A stretch of DNA of 64,000 bases from Microvirga arvi. GTDB taxonomy: Bacteria; Pseudomonadota; Alphaproteobacteria; Rhizobiales; Beijerinckiaceae. The DNA lies in the NCBI RefSeq assembly GCF_016892765.1, contig NZ_JAFEMD010000003.1, positions 124,001 through 188,000 on the forward strand, read 5' to 3'. Within the stretch, counting starts at the first letter, position 1, and the number at the start of each line of letters is the position of its first letter. Both the position numbers and the translations under genes were made by a program. Below are positions 55,717-64,000 of this stretch, piece after piece. The notes beneath the pieces are model-generated. The model was not told where the DNA came from. It searched no databases and saw only the letters and a program-made list of their open reading frames with translations.

Positions 55717-57546
55717 ATGAAGCTGCGCAACATCGCCATCATCGCCCACGTCGACCATGGCAAGACTACCCTCGTCGACAAGCTGCTCCAGCAATCGGGC
55801 AGCTTCCGCGAGAACCAGCGCGTGGAAGAGCGCGCCATGGACTCGAACGACCTCGAGAAGGAGCGCGGCATCACGATCCTGGCCAAGGCGACCTCGGTCG
55901 TCTGGAAGGACACCCGCATCAACATCGTCGACACCCCCGGCCACGCCGATTTCGGCGGCGAGGTGGAACGCATCCTGAGCATGGTGGACGGCGCCATCGT
56001 TCTGGTGGATGCGGCCGAAGGCCCGATGCCGCAGACGAAGTTCGTGGTCTCCAAGGCCCTCAAGATCGGCCTGCGCCCCATCGTGGCGATCAACAAGATC
56101 GACCGTCCCGACGCGCGCCACGTCGAAGTCGTCAACGAGGTGTTCGATCTCTTCGCGGCGCTCGACGCCACCGACGAGCAGCTCGACTTCCCGATCCTCT
56201 ACGGATCCGGCCGCAACGGCTGGATGGCGAAGGCCCCGGAAGGCCCGAGCGATGAAGGTCTGGCTCCCCTGTTCGACCTCGTGCTCGAGCATGTGCCGCC
56301 GGCGAAGACCGAGGAAGGCCCGTTCCGCATGCTCGGCACGCTGCTCGAAGCCAACCCCTTCCTGGGCCGCATCGTCACCGGCCGCATCAGCTCCGGCACC
56401 GTGAAGCCGAACCAGTCGATCAAGGTGCTCGACCGCGAGGGCAAGGTCGTCGAGACCGGCCGCGTGTCCAAGATCCTGGCCTTCCGCGGCCTGGAGCGCC
56501 AGCCGATCGAGCTCGGCGAGGCGGGCGACATCGTCTCCATCGCGGGCCTGGTGAAGGGCTCGGTGGCCGATACCTTCAGCGCGCCGGAGAACGACATCCC
56601 GATCCAGGCGCAGCCCATCGACCCGCCGACCGTGACCATGTCCTTCATCGTCAACGACTCGCCGCTGGCCGGCACCGAGGGCGACAAGGTCACGAGCCGC
56701 ATGATCCGCGACCGCCTGTTCAAGGAGGCGGAGGGCAACGTGACCCTCAAGATCGAGGAAGCCGCCGACAAGGATTCCTTCTACGTGTCGGGCCGTGGCG
56801 AGTTGCAGCTCGCGATCCTGATCGAGACCATGCGCCGCGAGGGCTTCGAGCTCGCCGTGTCCCGCCCCCGCGTGGTGTTCAACAAGGACGAAGCCACGGG
56901 CCAGCTCCTCGAGCCCATCGAGGAAGTGGTCATCGACGTGGACGAGGAGCATTCCGGCGTCGTGGTGCAGAAGATGTCCGAGCGTCGCGCCGACATGGTC
57001 GAGATGCGCCCCTCCGGCGGCAACCGCCAGCGCCTGGTGTTCTATGCTCCGACCCGCGGCCTCATCGGCTACCAGGGCGAGCTGATGACCGACACCCGCG
57101 GCACCGCGATCATGAACCGCCTGTTCCACGCCTACGAGCCCTATCGCGGAGAGATCGCGGGACGGCGCAACGGCGTGCTGATCTCCAACGATTCCGGCGA
57201 GGCCGTGGCCTATGCGCTGTGGAATCTCGAGGATCGCGGCCCGATGATGATCGAGCCCGGCTGGAAGGTCTATCAGGGCATGATCGTCGGCGAGCACAAC
57301 CGCGAGAACGATCTCGAGGTGAACGTGCTGAAGGGCAAGAAGCTCACCAACATCCGCACGACCTCGAAGGACGAAGCGGTGCGCCTGACGCCGCCGATCC
57401 GCATGACGCTGGAGAAGTCGCTCGCCTGGATCCAGGACGACGAGCTCGTCGAGGTGACGCCGAAGTCGATCCGCATCCGCAAGGCGATCCTCGACCCGAA
57501 CGACCGCAAGCGCGCCGAGCGCTCGAAGGAAGCGCTGAGCGCTTAA
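55717..57546 (+). CDS. typA: Translational GTPase TypA/BipA
   Basis: 609 residues. G1 AHVDHGKTT, switch I region [11 protein letters not shown]3 DTPGHADF, G4 NKIDRPDAR are followed by EF-G-like domains and the BipA-specific C-terminal domain ([19 protein letters not shown]). It binds ribosomes and assists 50S assembly, particularly in cold or other stress. GAAAG before the ATG is the ribosome-binding site. Its unusual 5' region (promoter, structured stretch, terminator) is listed separately. Confidence 0.97.
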   Translation: MKLRNIAIIAHVDHGKTTLVDKLLQQSGSFRENQRVEERAMDSNDLEKERGITILAKATSVVWKDTRINIVDTPGHADFGGEVERILSMVDGAIVLVDAAEGPMPQTKFVVSKALKIGLRPIVAINKIDRPDARHVEVVNEVFDLFAALDATDEQLDFPILYGSGRNGWMAKAPEGPSDEGLAPLFDLVLEHVPPAKTEEGPFRMLGTLLEANPFLGRIVTGRISSGTVKPNQSIKVLDREGKVVETGRVSKILAFRGLERQPIELGEAGDIVSIAGLVKGSVADTFSAPENDIPIQAQPIDPPTVTMSFIVNDSPLAGTEGDKVTSRMIRDRLFKEAEGNVTLKIEEAADKDSFYVSGRGELQLAILIETMRREGFELAVSRPRVVFNKDEATGQLLEPIEEVVIDVDEEHSGVVVQKMSERRADMVEMRPSGGNRQRLVFYAPTRGLIGYQGELMTDTRGTAIMNRLFHAYEPYRGEIAGRRNGVLISNDSGEAVAYALWNLEDRGPMMIEPGWKVYQGMIVGEHNRENDLEVNVLKGKKLTNIRTTSKDEAVRLTPPIRMTLEKSLAWIQDDELVEVTPKSIRIRKAILDPNDRKRAERSKEALSA

Positions 57547-57572
57547 ATCGCAGCGCCTTAGGCAACAGTTGA

Positions 57573-57598
57573 AAGGCCGCTCCTAGAGCGGCCTTTTT
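57573..57598 (+). terminator. Intrinsic terminator of typA
   Basis: AGGCCGCTC-CTA-GAGCGGCCT followed by TTTT, 27 bases after the stop codon. Confidence 0.9.
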
Positions 57599-57622
57599 CA
57601 TGAATGGGGATGAGGAGCGGAC

Positions 57623-58246
57623 ATGCTGAGGATCCACGGATATGCAGGCTCCATCAATGTCCGGAAGGTGCTCTGGACCTGCGTGGAGCTGGGCCTTCCC
57701 TTCGAGCGGATCGATTGGGGTGGCGGCACGCGGCCCGTCACGGACCCCGACTTTCTCAAGCTCAATCCTGTCGGCATGATCCCCGTGATCGAGGATGCAG
57801 GCCAGCTCTTCTGGGAATCGAACAGCATCGTCCGCTATCTGGCGGCGCGCGAAAACCGCCACGACCTGCTGCCTGCCGCTCCGGCGAGGCGGGCGCAGGT
57901 CGAGAAGTGGATGGACTGGCAGGTCTCCGACTTCAACAACACCTGGCGCGCCGTCTTTCAGGCAACGGTGCGCAAGAACCCGAACTTCCAGGACCGGACC
58001 GAGATAGCAGCATCCTGGAGCAGGTTCTGCGCCGCGGTTGAGGTGCTCGACCGGGAACTCGCCCGCACCGGCGCCTATATCGCAGGGCCTGATTTCACCT
58101 GCGCCGACATCGTCATCGGCCTGTCGATCCATCGCTGGAAAAGCATTCCGCTCGAGCGGCCCGATCTGCGGCAGATCGAGCGCTACTACGATCGTCTGTG
58201 CGAGCGTGAAGGCTTTCGGCTCTATGGACGGGATGGGGGATTGTAG
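57623..58246 (+). CDS. Glutathione S-transferase family protein
   Basis: 207 residues. GYAGSINVRKVLWTCVEL is a GST N-terminal domain with Ser in the glutathione-activating position. GMIPVIEDAGQLFWESNSIV gives the cis-Pro and the gamma-Glu-binding Glu-Ser pair, and the C-terminal helical domain has FTCADIVIGLSIHRW. It resembles bacterial beta/theta-like GSTs. The substrate is unknown. It is distinct from the GST at 310, sharing only the fold. ATG 57623 follows GAGGAG by 6 bases. Confidence 0.88.
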   Translation: MLRIHGYAGSINVRKVLWTCVELGLPFERIDWGGGTRPVTDPDFLKLNPVGMIPVIEDAGQLFWESNSIVRYLAARENRHDLLPAAPARRAQVEKWMDWQVSDFNNTWRAVFQATVRKNPNFQDRTEIAASWSRFCAAVEVLDRELARTGAYIAGPDFTCADIVIGLSIHRWKSIPLERPDLRQIERYYDRLCEREGFRLYGRDGGL

Positions 58247-58294
58247 AGGGAAACCGCTGCGGGCTTCCCCGGTGCTGCCGGCAAGTAGTCTTGC

Positions 58295-58459
58295 TTAGCC
58301 TTCCGCCTTGTCGCTCTGCCCCTTCTTGGCGCCCTCACCCATCGGGTCGGTGGAATCCTCGCCCGATGCCTCGGGGTTCTCCCGACCCTGCGGAGTCAGC
58401 CGGGGAGCGCTGATATCCTCCTCGGTCGCCTTGTTCGATTTCTTGTCGGGTGCTGTCAT
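58295..58459 (-). CDS. Small hydrophilic protein, 54 residues
   Basis: Rich in Lys, Glu, Asp, Gly and Pro, without hydrophobic core residues (MTAPDKKSNKATEEDISAPR ...), so probably disordered. It has no Cys. A GAGGGA sits about 10 bases before ATG 58459; longer starts at 58498/58513 are possible. It is the third of three similar small genes on this strand (58295, 58473, 58719). The function is unknown; such proteins in soil alphaproteobacteria are often desiccation- or stress-induced, which is inference. Confidence 0.5.
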   Translation of the reverse strand: MTAPDKKSNKATEEDISAPRLTPQGRENPEASGEDSTDPMGEGAKKGQSDKAEG

Positions 58460-58472
58460 CGCTGCTTGTCCC

Positions 58473-58706
58473 TCATGAGCTTGTGGAATCGGTCGCATCC
58501 CGGTCGCCGGCATCAGGCAGAGCGCCCGTGCCCGGGGTCGAATCCGGGTTGGTCAGCGACGGCTTGCTGTGAGGACCCGCCGCCGGCTGCTTGCCGCCTG
58601 GCTGCTTGTCGGAGGAAGCCTGCTGGCCGTCCTTCGGGTCGAGACGCTTGGACTCGACGTCCTTCTTCGTGTCTTCGGTGTGATTGCCGTAGCCTGCATT
58701 GCCCAT
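58473..58706 (-). CDS. Small hydrophilic protein, 77 residues
   Basis: Begins MGNAGYGNHTEDTKKDVESK and continues rich in Gln, Lys, Ser, Pro and Gly; likely disordered with no membrane or signal segment. AGGAGAG lies 5 bases before ATG 58706, a strong start signal that supports a real gene. It is 12 bases downstream of the next small gene at 58719, so they are probably co-transcribed. Confidence 0.6.
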   Translation of the reverse strand: MGNAGYGNHTEDTKKDVESKRLDPKDGQQASSDKQPGGKQPAAGPHSKPSLTNPDSTPGTGALPDAGDRDATDSTSS

Positions 58707-58718
58707 GGCGCTCTCCTG

Positions 58719-59069
58719 TCAGCCCTTATCCTTGCCGTTGACGGCCGTCGCCCGCTCGATCGCCTCGGCAGTCGCGTCCTTGTCCTTGGGCGAAAGGCTG
58801 GCATCGCTCAGATGCTTGGTCGTCTCGGGCGTTTCATCGGCTGTGAGTTCGTCATGCCCTTCGTCCCTATTTCCGGCGCCACCCATGGATTGGCGATAGG
58901 CATAGGCCTCACCGCCGGGCTCGTCCCAGACCTTGCGCATCGTGGCATTGCCCTCAGCTCCGCCGTCTTGGTTCGGATCAATGGGGCTGTCGATGCCGCC
59001 GCGCTGCTCGTTGCGGATCTGGTCCGCGTCCTGGTTCTGCAATGAATGGGGAGCCTTGCGTTCCGCCAT
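58719..59069 (-). CDS. Small hydrophilic protein, 116 residues
   Basis: Begins MAERKAPHSLQNQDADQIRN. Acidic and polar throughout, it has GGAGNRDEGHDELTADETPE and an Ala/Glu-rich C-terminal helix (ATAEAIERATAV). There are no Cys and few aromatic residues. AGGAG lies 7 bases before ATG 59069. First of the three-gene cluster. I do not recognise the family. Confidence 0.6.
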   Translation of the reverse strand: MAERKAPHSLQNQDADQIRNEQRGGIDSPIDPNQDGGAEGNATMRKVWDEPGGEAYAYRQSMGGAGNRDEGHDELTADETPETTKHLSDASLSPKDKDATAEAIERATAVNGKDKG

Positions 59070-59160
59070 GATGAACTCCTTGAAACATCGTTTGAATTCG
59101 GATGCAGCAAGGAGAACCCAGCGGGGGAAGCGAAGTTCTGGCTACGCTTGGGCCCGGCGC

Positions 59161-59190
59161 AAACAAAAAGGGCGGCTGTGACGCCGCCCT
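59161..59190 (-). terminator. Intrinsic terminator of cysK
   Basis: On the minus strand GGGCGGC-GTCACA-GCCGCCC followed by TTTTTGTTTG, 28 bases past the cysK stop. Confidence 0.9.
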
Positions 59191-59217
59191 CTGGTTTGTG
59201 TGCTCACTGGATGGAGA

Positions 59218-60198
59218 TCAGAGCCCTTCGAAGAGCGCACTCGAGATGTAGCGCTCGGCAAAGGAGGGGGCGACGGTGATGATGCGCTTGCCCTTGAACT
59301 CGGGTCTGGCGGCCACTTCGAGCGCCGCCGCCACGTTGGCGCCGGTGGAGATGCCTCCCGGAATGCCCTCGAGCTTGGCGAGGCGACGGGCCGTGTCGAA
59401 AGCCGTCTGGTTGCCCACCGTCACCACATCGTCGATGAGGGAGCGATCAAGCACGTCCGGCACGAATCCGGCACCGATGCCCTGGATCTTGTGCGGGCCG
59501 GGCTGGCCACCGGAGAGAACCGGAGAATCCTCGGGCTCGACCGCGATCACTTTCATGTTGGGCAGGCGCGGCTTGATCACCTGGGCGACCCCGGTGATGG
59601 TGCCGCCGGTGCCGACACCGGCCACGAAGGCATCGAACTGGCCGTTGGTGTCGTTCCAGATCTCCTCGGCCGTCGTCTTGCGGTGGATCTCCGGATTGGC
59701 CGGGTTCTTGAACTGCTGCGGGATGACCGAACCGGGGATGTCGCGGAGCAGTTCCTCGGCCCGGGCGATGGCGCCCTTCATCCCCTGGGGACCGGGAGTG
59801 AGTTCGAGTTCCGCTCCGAGGAAGGCGAGCATCTTGCGGCGCTCAAGCGACATGGTCTCGGGCATCACCAGGATGAGGCGGTAGCCTCGCGCCGCCGCCA
59901 CGAAGGCAAGCGCGATGCCGGTATTGCCGGAGGTCGGCTCGATCAGGGTCGCGCCCGGTTTGATAAGACCCGCCGCCTCCATGGAGTCGATCATGTTGAC
60001 GCCGATGCGGTCCTTCACGCTGGAAATCGGGTTGAAGAACTCGAGCTTGAGGAGAATCTCCGCGTCGATTCCGTGCTCCTTCGGCAGCCGGTTCAGGCGC
60101 ACGAGAGGGGTGTTGCCGATGGTTTCCGTGATGGAGCCGTAGATGCGGCCGCGTCCGGGTTTGGTGCTGGCCCCCGATGCATTGACAGTGTCAGCCAT
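59218..60198 (-). CDS. cysK: Cysteine synthase A (O-acetylserine sulfhydrylase)
   Basis: 326 residues, PLP fold type II. Lys62 in [11 protein letters not shown] binds [14 protein letters not shown] (88-98) holds the substrate, and [10 protein letters not shown] is the phosphate loop. It makes cysteine from O-acetylserine and sulfide. A basic N-terminal tail of about 18 residues precedes the core. ATG 60198 has AGGAGG 7 bases upstream. The Rrf2 gene upstream on the same strand, 73 bases away, is a likely regulator of sulfur assimilation. Confidence 0.95.
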   Translation of the reverse strand: MADTVNASGASTKPGRGRIYGSITETIGNTPLVRLNRLPKEHGIDAEILLKLEFFNPISSVKDRIGVNMIDSMEAAGLIKPGATLIEPTSGNTGIALAFVAAARGYRLILVMPETMSLERRKMLAFLGAELELTPGPQGMKGAIARAEELLRDIPGSVIPQQFKNPANPEIHRKTTAEEIWNDTNGQFDAFVAGVGTGGTITGVAQVIKPRLPNMKVIAVEPEDSPVLSGGQPGPHKIQGIGAGFVPDVLDRSLIDDVVTVGNQTAFDTARRLAKLEGIPGGISTGANVAAALEVAARPEFKGKRIITVAPSFAERYISSALFEGL

Positions 60199-60271
60199 GA
60201 AATCCTCCTACAGGTCAGAGGAACCTTAACCTTTCCCGCAATAGGTGTCGATATTTGGAGTAATTTACATT

Positions 60272-60721
60272 TCAGATCGTGAAATCGACCGCCGAAGCCG
60301 GTTCGACAGCCGATTCCGCCTGCGCCTTCTGGCAAAGGTCCTCCACCGTCACCTGATCGAGTTCGGTGAGGAAAGCCTCCGTGCCGCGCTGAACCAGGGG
60401 GCTGACAACAGCCTCGGCCAGGCGTGATTCGGGGATTGGCGACGAGCCGTCCTCCTCCAGGGCCGCCATGGCGATGCGCACGATGTCGCCTGCCGTGATC
60501 CGCCGCCGCTCGCGGGCGAGTTCATAGCCGCCCCGGGGCCCGCGCACGCCCTTCAGGATGCCCTGGCGCACGAGAGCCTGCAGGATCGGCTCAAGATAGC
60601 GCGGCGGCAGGTTGTGCCGGGCGGCCAATGCCTTGGCCGAGACCGGCATGGGCCGGGCATGGAGCGCGATATCGGTCACGGCGGCGATGGCGAGAAGCGA
60701 GCGGCGTGAGAGAAAGTTCAT
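60272..60721 (-). CDS. Rrf2-family transcriptional regulator without Fe-S cysteines
   Basis: 149 residues. The winged helix has LPPRYLEPILQALVRQGILK and GVRGPRGGYELAR, the Rrf2 DNA-binding signature. Only one Cys occurs in the protein (LCQKA), so the three-Cys cluster site of IscR, NsrR and RirA is absent. This resembles CymR-type cysteine regulators. Being next to cysK, it may repress it in response to sulfur status (inference). ATG 60721; the frame open to 60829 lies over dut. Confidence 0.82.
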   Translation of the reverse strand: MNFLSRRSLLAIAAVTDIALHARPMPVSAKALAARHNLPPRYLEPILQALVRQGILKGVRGPRGGYELARERRRITAGDIVRIAMAALEEDGSSPIPESRLAEAVVSPLVQRGTEAFLTELDQVTVEDLCQKAQAESAVEPASAVDFTI

Positions 60722-60734
60722 GGCGGATGCTCCC

Positions 60735-61190
60735 CTAGCCCAATCCGGTGGAGCCGAAGCCGCCGGCGGCGCGAGGCGTCTCGTCGACCTGCTCCACTTC
60801 CACAGGCTCGACCTGGATGACAGGCGCAACGATCATCTGGGCAATGCGCATGCCGCGCGTGACGGTGAAGGGTTCTGAGCCCAGATTGACGAGCAGCACC
60901 TGCACCTCGCCACGGTAATCCGCATCGACGGTGCCCGGCGCATTGAGCACCGTGACCCCATGCTTGAACGCCAATCCCGAGCGAGGACGCACCTGCGCTT
61001 CGAACCCCGGCTCGAGCTGGAACACCAGACCTGTCGGGATCCGCGCGCGGGCCCGGGGATGCAGGATGATCGGCGCATCGGCAGGATTGGCTGCGATGAG
61101 GTCCATGCCCGCGGCATCGGCCGTCTCATAGCGCGGCAATGGCAAATCGGCAGCATGGGCGAGACGCTGGATGCGCAGGCGATGGCTCAT
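60735..61190 (-). CDS. dut: Deoxyuridine 5'-triphosphate nucleotidohydrolase
   Basis: 151 residues, trimeric dUTPase with all five motifs: [29 protein letters not shown] (catalytic Asp), RIAQMIV and [10 protein letters not shown]. It hydrolyses dUTP to dUMP, protecting DNA from uracil and feeding dTMP synthesis. ATG 61190 overlaps the coaBC stop by 4 bases. It ends 13 bases before the Rrf2 start. Confidence 0.96.
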   Translation of the reverse strand: MSHRLRIQRLAHAADLPLPRYETADAAGMDLIAANPADAPIILHPRARARIPTGLVFQLEPGFEAQVRPRSGLAFKHGVTVLNAPGTVDADYRGEVQVLLVNLGSEPFTVTRGMRIAQMIVAPVIQVEPVEVEQVDETPRAAGGFGSTGLG

Positions 61191-62401
61191 GGAGTCCCAC
61201 CTTCGATCATCGCGCCTAAGCGTTCGACAAGCTTTTTCGCGACATCGGTTTTCGACAAAGTCGGCCAGGTTTCCACATCGGACGTGGAGACAAGATGCAC
61301 GGTGTTGCTGTCTCCGCCCATCACGCCGGTTTGCGCAGAGACATCGTTGGCGACGATGAGATCGCAGCCCTTCCTGGCGAGCTTCTGCTTCGCATGCTCG
61401 ATCACATGCTCGGTCTCGGCCGCGAAACCTACCATGAGCGGCGGGCGGTTTTCGGTGCGGCGCGCGATGGTGGCGAGGATGTCGGGGTTCTCGGTGAGCG
61501 ACAGGTTCGGCAGGGCGCCATCCTTCTTCTTGATCTTCTGCTCGCCCGCATTGGCCACGCGCCAATCGGCCACGGCGGCGGCGAAAATGCCGACGTCGGC
61601 AGGCAGAGCCTGCTCCACGGCCTGCAGCATCTCGCGGGCGCTCTCCACATGCACGGTCGTGATACCGGGAGGATCGGGCAGGGTGACCGGACCGGAGATC
61701 AGCGTTACGCGGGCCCCGGCCTCGGCGGCGGCTCTCGCGATGGCGTGGCCCTGCTTGCCGGAGGAGCGGTTGGCGATGTAGCGCACCGGATCGATGGGCT
61801 CGTGCGTCGGGCCGGAGGTGACGATCACATGCTTGCCGGCGAGCGGACCCGAGGGAGCCACCAGCCGCTCGACGGCCGCCGCGATTTCCAGGGGCTCGGC
61901 CATGCGGCCGGGGCCGAATTCGGCCTCCGCCATGGCGCCGTCATTGGGCCCGACCACATGAACGCCATCCGCCTGCAGGGTTTTCAGGTTGCGCTGCGTC
62001 GCCGGATGCAGCCACATGCGCACGTTCATGGCCGGCGCGATCAGGATCGGCAGGGTGGTGGCCAGCAGCACCGTGGAGGCGAGATCGTCCGCATGCCCTC
62101 CCGCCATCTTCGCCATGAGATTGGCGGTGGCAGGGGCGACGACGATGAGGTCCGCATCGCGGGCGAGCTTGATGTGGCCGATATCCGCCTCGTCCTCGCG
62201 GTCGAAGAGGTCCGTATGCGAGCGCTGGCCCGTCAGGGCGGAGGCGGCGAGCGGCGTGATGAACGCTTGAGCGCCGTTGGTCAGGATACAGCGCACCGAG
62301 GCGCCGCGTTCGCGCAGCCGGCGGATGAGATCGAGCGACTTGTAGGCCGCGATACCGCCGCCGATGACCAGAAGGATGCGTTTGCCTGAAAGCGCCGTCA
62401 T
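61187..62401 (-). CDS. coaBC: Bifunctional phosphopantothenoylcysteine decarboxylase/synthetase (CoaBC, Dfp)
   Basis: 404 residues. The CoaC flavoprotein half has [15 protein letters not shown], the PAMNVRMW signature and its decarboxylase loop. The CoaB half has [20 protein letters not shown], the nucleotide-binding GKQGHAIA and KIKKKDG. It carries two consecutive steps of coenzyme A synthesis. ATG 62401 overlaps the ubiB stop (ATGA). The in-frame extension further upstream lies within ubiB. Confidence 0.95.
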   Translation of the reverse strand: MTALSGKRILLVIGGGIAAYKSLDLIRRLRERGASVRCILTNGAQAFITPLAASALTGQRSHTDLFDREDEADIGHIKLARDADLIVVAPATANLMAKMAGGHADDLASTVLLATTLPILIAPAMNVRMWLHPATQRNLKTLQADGVHVVGPNDGAMAEAEFGPGRMAEPLEIAAAVERLVAPSGPLAGKHVIVTSGPTHEPIDPVRYIANRSSGKQGHAIARAAAEAGARVTLISGPVTLPDPPGITTVHVESAREMLQAVEQALPADVGIFAAAVADWRVANAGEQKIKKKDGALPNLSLTENPDILATIARRTENRPPLMVGFAAETEHVIEHAKQKLARKGCDLIVANDVSAQTGVMGGDSNTVHLVSTSDVETWPTLSKTDVAKKLVERLGAMIEGGTP

Positions 62402-63972
62402 GCGAAGCCTCTGAACAGCATGATCATCAGCGAAGCGGCGATGATCCACAAGGCCGCCACCCCCCAGCGGTTGCCCCGCGCCTCGGCGCGACCGATGGCG
62501 GCGACGCTGTCCTGGTCCAGCGCCACGCCCCGGGCCGTCACCTCCTCGAGCTGGCTGAGCACCCGTTCGGCGCGCAGCGCCAGCTCCGGCAGGTCGCCGA
62601 TGACCCCCGCCAGCGTCCACAGGCCCCGGCCGGCCTGCTCGGCGCGACCGAGGGGACCGAGATTCCGCTCGATCCAGTCGCGCACGACGGGCTCGGAGGT
62701 GGTCCACATGTCGAGCTTCGGATCGAGGTTGCGCGCCACGCCCTCGACCACGACCATGGTCTTCTGCAGCATGACGAGTTCGATCCGCGTTGCCATGTCG
62801 AAGAGCGCCGTGATCTCGAAGAGAAGCGTCAGCAGCTTCGCCATGGAGATCTCGTCGGCGCGCCGGTCGTGGATCGGCTCGCCGATGGCGCGGATGGCCT
62901 GGGCAAAATCCTCGACCGAGTGGTGCGGCGGCACGTAGCCGGCCTCGAAATGCACCTGCGCGACACGCAGATAATCGCGGCGGATGAAGCCCAGCAGGAT
63001 CTCGGCGAGGAAGCGTCGCTCCTTCATGCCGAGCCGGCCCATGATGCCGAAATCGACGGCCACGAGGCGGCCTTGCACATCGACGAACAGGTTGCCCGGA
63101 TGCATGTCGGCATGGAAATAGCCGTCGCGGATCGCATGGCGCAGGAAGGACTGGATCACCGCGCGCCCGAGCGCCACCCGGTCGAAGCCGGCGGCATCGA
63201 TGGCGGCGAGATCATTGAGCCGAATGCCCTCGATCCAGGTGGTGGTGAGCACGTCGCGGGCGGTGAGGTCCCATTCCGGCTTCGGCACGCGGAAATCGGG
63301 ATCGTCCTTCGTGTTCTCGGCGAGTTCTGAGACGGCGGCGGCCTCGAGACGCAAATCCATCTCGACGGAGACGGAACGGGCCAGCGCCTCGACGATCTCG
63401 AGAGGCTTGAGGCGGCGCGCATCGGGAACCACGCGCTCGAACAGGCGGGCTGCGGCGCGCATGGCCTGGAGATCGCGGGCAAAGCCCTCGCGCACGCCCG
63501 GCCGCACCACCTTCACGGCGAGCGTCTCCTCACCTTCTGCGGTACGGATGCGGGCCTTGTGGACCTGAGCGATGGAGGCGGCCGCGATCGGCTCGCTAAA
63601 TTCGAGAAAGAGCTCGTCGATAGGACGGCCGAGGGCGATCTCAACCATGCGCACGGCTTCAGCCCTTGGAAAGGGCGGCATGCGGTCCTGCAGGCGCTCC
63701 AGATCGCGGGCGGCCGCCACGCCGACGATGTCGGGACGGGTCGCCAGGAACTGGCCGAATTTCACGTAGGATGGACCGAGCCGCGTGAGGGCCTTCGACA
63801 ATCGCGTGGCGCCGTCACCGGCCTGCGGACGCTCGACGAGCCGGGCCATTTTCAGGGCGAGGCGGGCAGAGGGCGGCAGGGCGCTCGGATCGACAAGCGC
63901 CAATGCGCCTTCGCGCGCCAGGACGAAGCCTGCGCGCAGGTTGCGGGCGAGATGGAAGAGGCTGCCGATCAC
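62398..63972 (-). CDS. ubiB: UbiB, ABC1/ADCK-type ubiquinone biosynthesis protein
   Basis: 524 residues. The KxGQ motif is VKFGQFLATRPD, the alanine-rich loop is AAASIAQVHKA, ATP-contact AVKVVRPGV, a kinase-like HADMHPGNLF and VAVDFGIMGRLG. Two C-terminal membrane helices end in the final residues. UbiB is an atypical kinase/ATPase needed for ubiquinone synthesis. GTG 63972 starts 4 bases after the ubiE stop. Overlapping starts link ubiE, ubiB, coaBC and dut. Confidence 0.94.
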   Translation of the reverse strand: MIGSLFHLARNLRAGFVLAREGALALVDPSALPPSARLALKMARLVERPQAGDGATRLSKALTRLGPSYVKFGQFLATRPDIVGVAAARDLERLQDRMPPFPRAEAVRMVEIALGRPIDELFLEFSEPIAAASIAQVHKARIRTAEGEETLAVKVVRPGVREGFARDLQAMRAAARLFERVVPDARRLKPLEIVEALARSVSVEMDLRLEAAAVSELAENTKDDPDFRVPKPEWDLTARDVLTTTWIEGIRLNDLAAIDAAGFDRVALGRAVIQSFLRHAIRDGYFHADMHPGNLFVDVQGRLVAVDFGIMGRLGMKERRFLAEILLGFIRRDYLRVAQVHFEAGYVPPHHSVEDFAQAIRAIGEPIHDRRADEISMAKLLTLLFEITALFDMATRIELVMLQKTMVVVEGVARNLDPKLDMWTTSEPVVRDWIERNLGPLGRAEQAGRGLWTLAGVIGDLPELALRAERVLSQLEEVTARGVALDQDSVAAIGRAEARGNRWGVAALWIIAASLMIMLFRGFA

Positions 63973-63976
63973 GCGC

Positions 63977-64000
63977 TTAGATCTTCCAGCCTGAGTGAAT
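63977..64000 (-). CDS. ubiE: C-terminus of UbiE (demethylmenaquinone/ubiquinone methyltransferase), partial
   Basis: Only seven codons plus TAA are in the window, reading IHSGWKI. The HSGW(K/R) ending is usual for UbiE, and ubiE-ubiB adjacency is the standard order. It is four bases from the ubiB GTG. The tiny amount of sequence limits certainty. Confidence 0.5.
   Translation of the reverse strand: MHSGWKI

Noticed and set aside
55230..55720. RNase P RNA, tmRNA or SRP RNA before typA
   Set aside because: Their conserved sequence blocks (such as GAGGAAAGTCC or GGAAGCAGCC) are absent; only an unclassified structured leader is claimed.

Overview
The window is G+C-rich chromosomal DNA of an alphaproteobacterium of the order Hyphomicrobiales (Rhizobiales). 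A Microvirga/Methylobacteriaceae-like host is my best guess. The main evidence is conserved gene order: pckA divergent from chvI-chvG-hprK-EIIA-HPr-ahcY, and addB-addA-trxA | folC-accD-trpA-trpB-trpF | ihfB-sppA-rpsA. A DivL-type tyrosine pseudokinase behind a CtrA box and abundant dispersed palindromic repeats agree with this. No rRNA, tRNA, CRISPR array or intact insertion sequence was recognised.

Layout. 1-13.9 kb is a mixed region: a partial GNAT, a GST, a membrane-anchored class III cyclase, a 1,422-residue RTX-type secreted nuclease, a class II glutamine amidotransferase and an NhaD-type antiporter. It ends with a minus-strand group of a D-2-hydroxyglutarate dehydrogenase-like flavoprotein, an orphan UgpC/MalK-type ATPase and an LhgO-like L-2-hydroxyglutarate oxidase. 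13.9-21.7 kb holds pckA and the ChvGI/regulatory-PTS/ahcY block. 21.9-33.5 kb carries divL, a TsaE-AmgK fusion, murU (MurNAc recycling) and addB-addA.

33.6-47.2 kb is the trxA/folC/accD/trp/ihfB/sppA/rpsA block. It is interrupted between folC and accD by about 2.6 kb containing a second RTX protein on the opposite strand and what looks like a degraded phage-portal remnant. 47.4-54.8 kb carries a DsbA-like isomerase, a small membrane protein, argG, a broken GIY-YIG gene, a second sensor-type adenylate cyclase and an HWE histidine kinase. 54.8-60.2 kb holds typA with an unusual long leader, a GST, three small hydrophilic proteins and cysK. The last 4 kb is a tightly overlapped minus-strand chain ubiE-ubiB-coaBC-dut followed by an Rrf2 regulator and cysK.

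How the parts fit. ChvGI, HprK, EIIA and HPr form a regulatory (non-transporting) phosphorelay beside the gluconeogenic gene pckA. divL feeds the CckA-CtrA cell-cycle pathway and has a perfect CtrA box upstream. AmgK and MurU recycle peptidoglycan sugar to UDP-MurNAc. The two RTX proteins share a C-terminal type I secretion module but no transporter is encoded here. The observations most worth a second look are the promoter/terminator-bounded leader upstream of typA, the in-frame junction between the orphan ATPase and the flavoprotein that lacks a normal start codon, the CtrA box before divL, the 20-bp operator-like palindrome before ahcY, the insertion into the folC-accD operon, and the nuclease/RTX pair.
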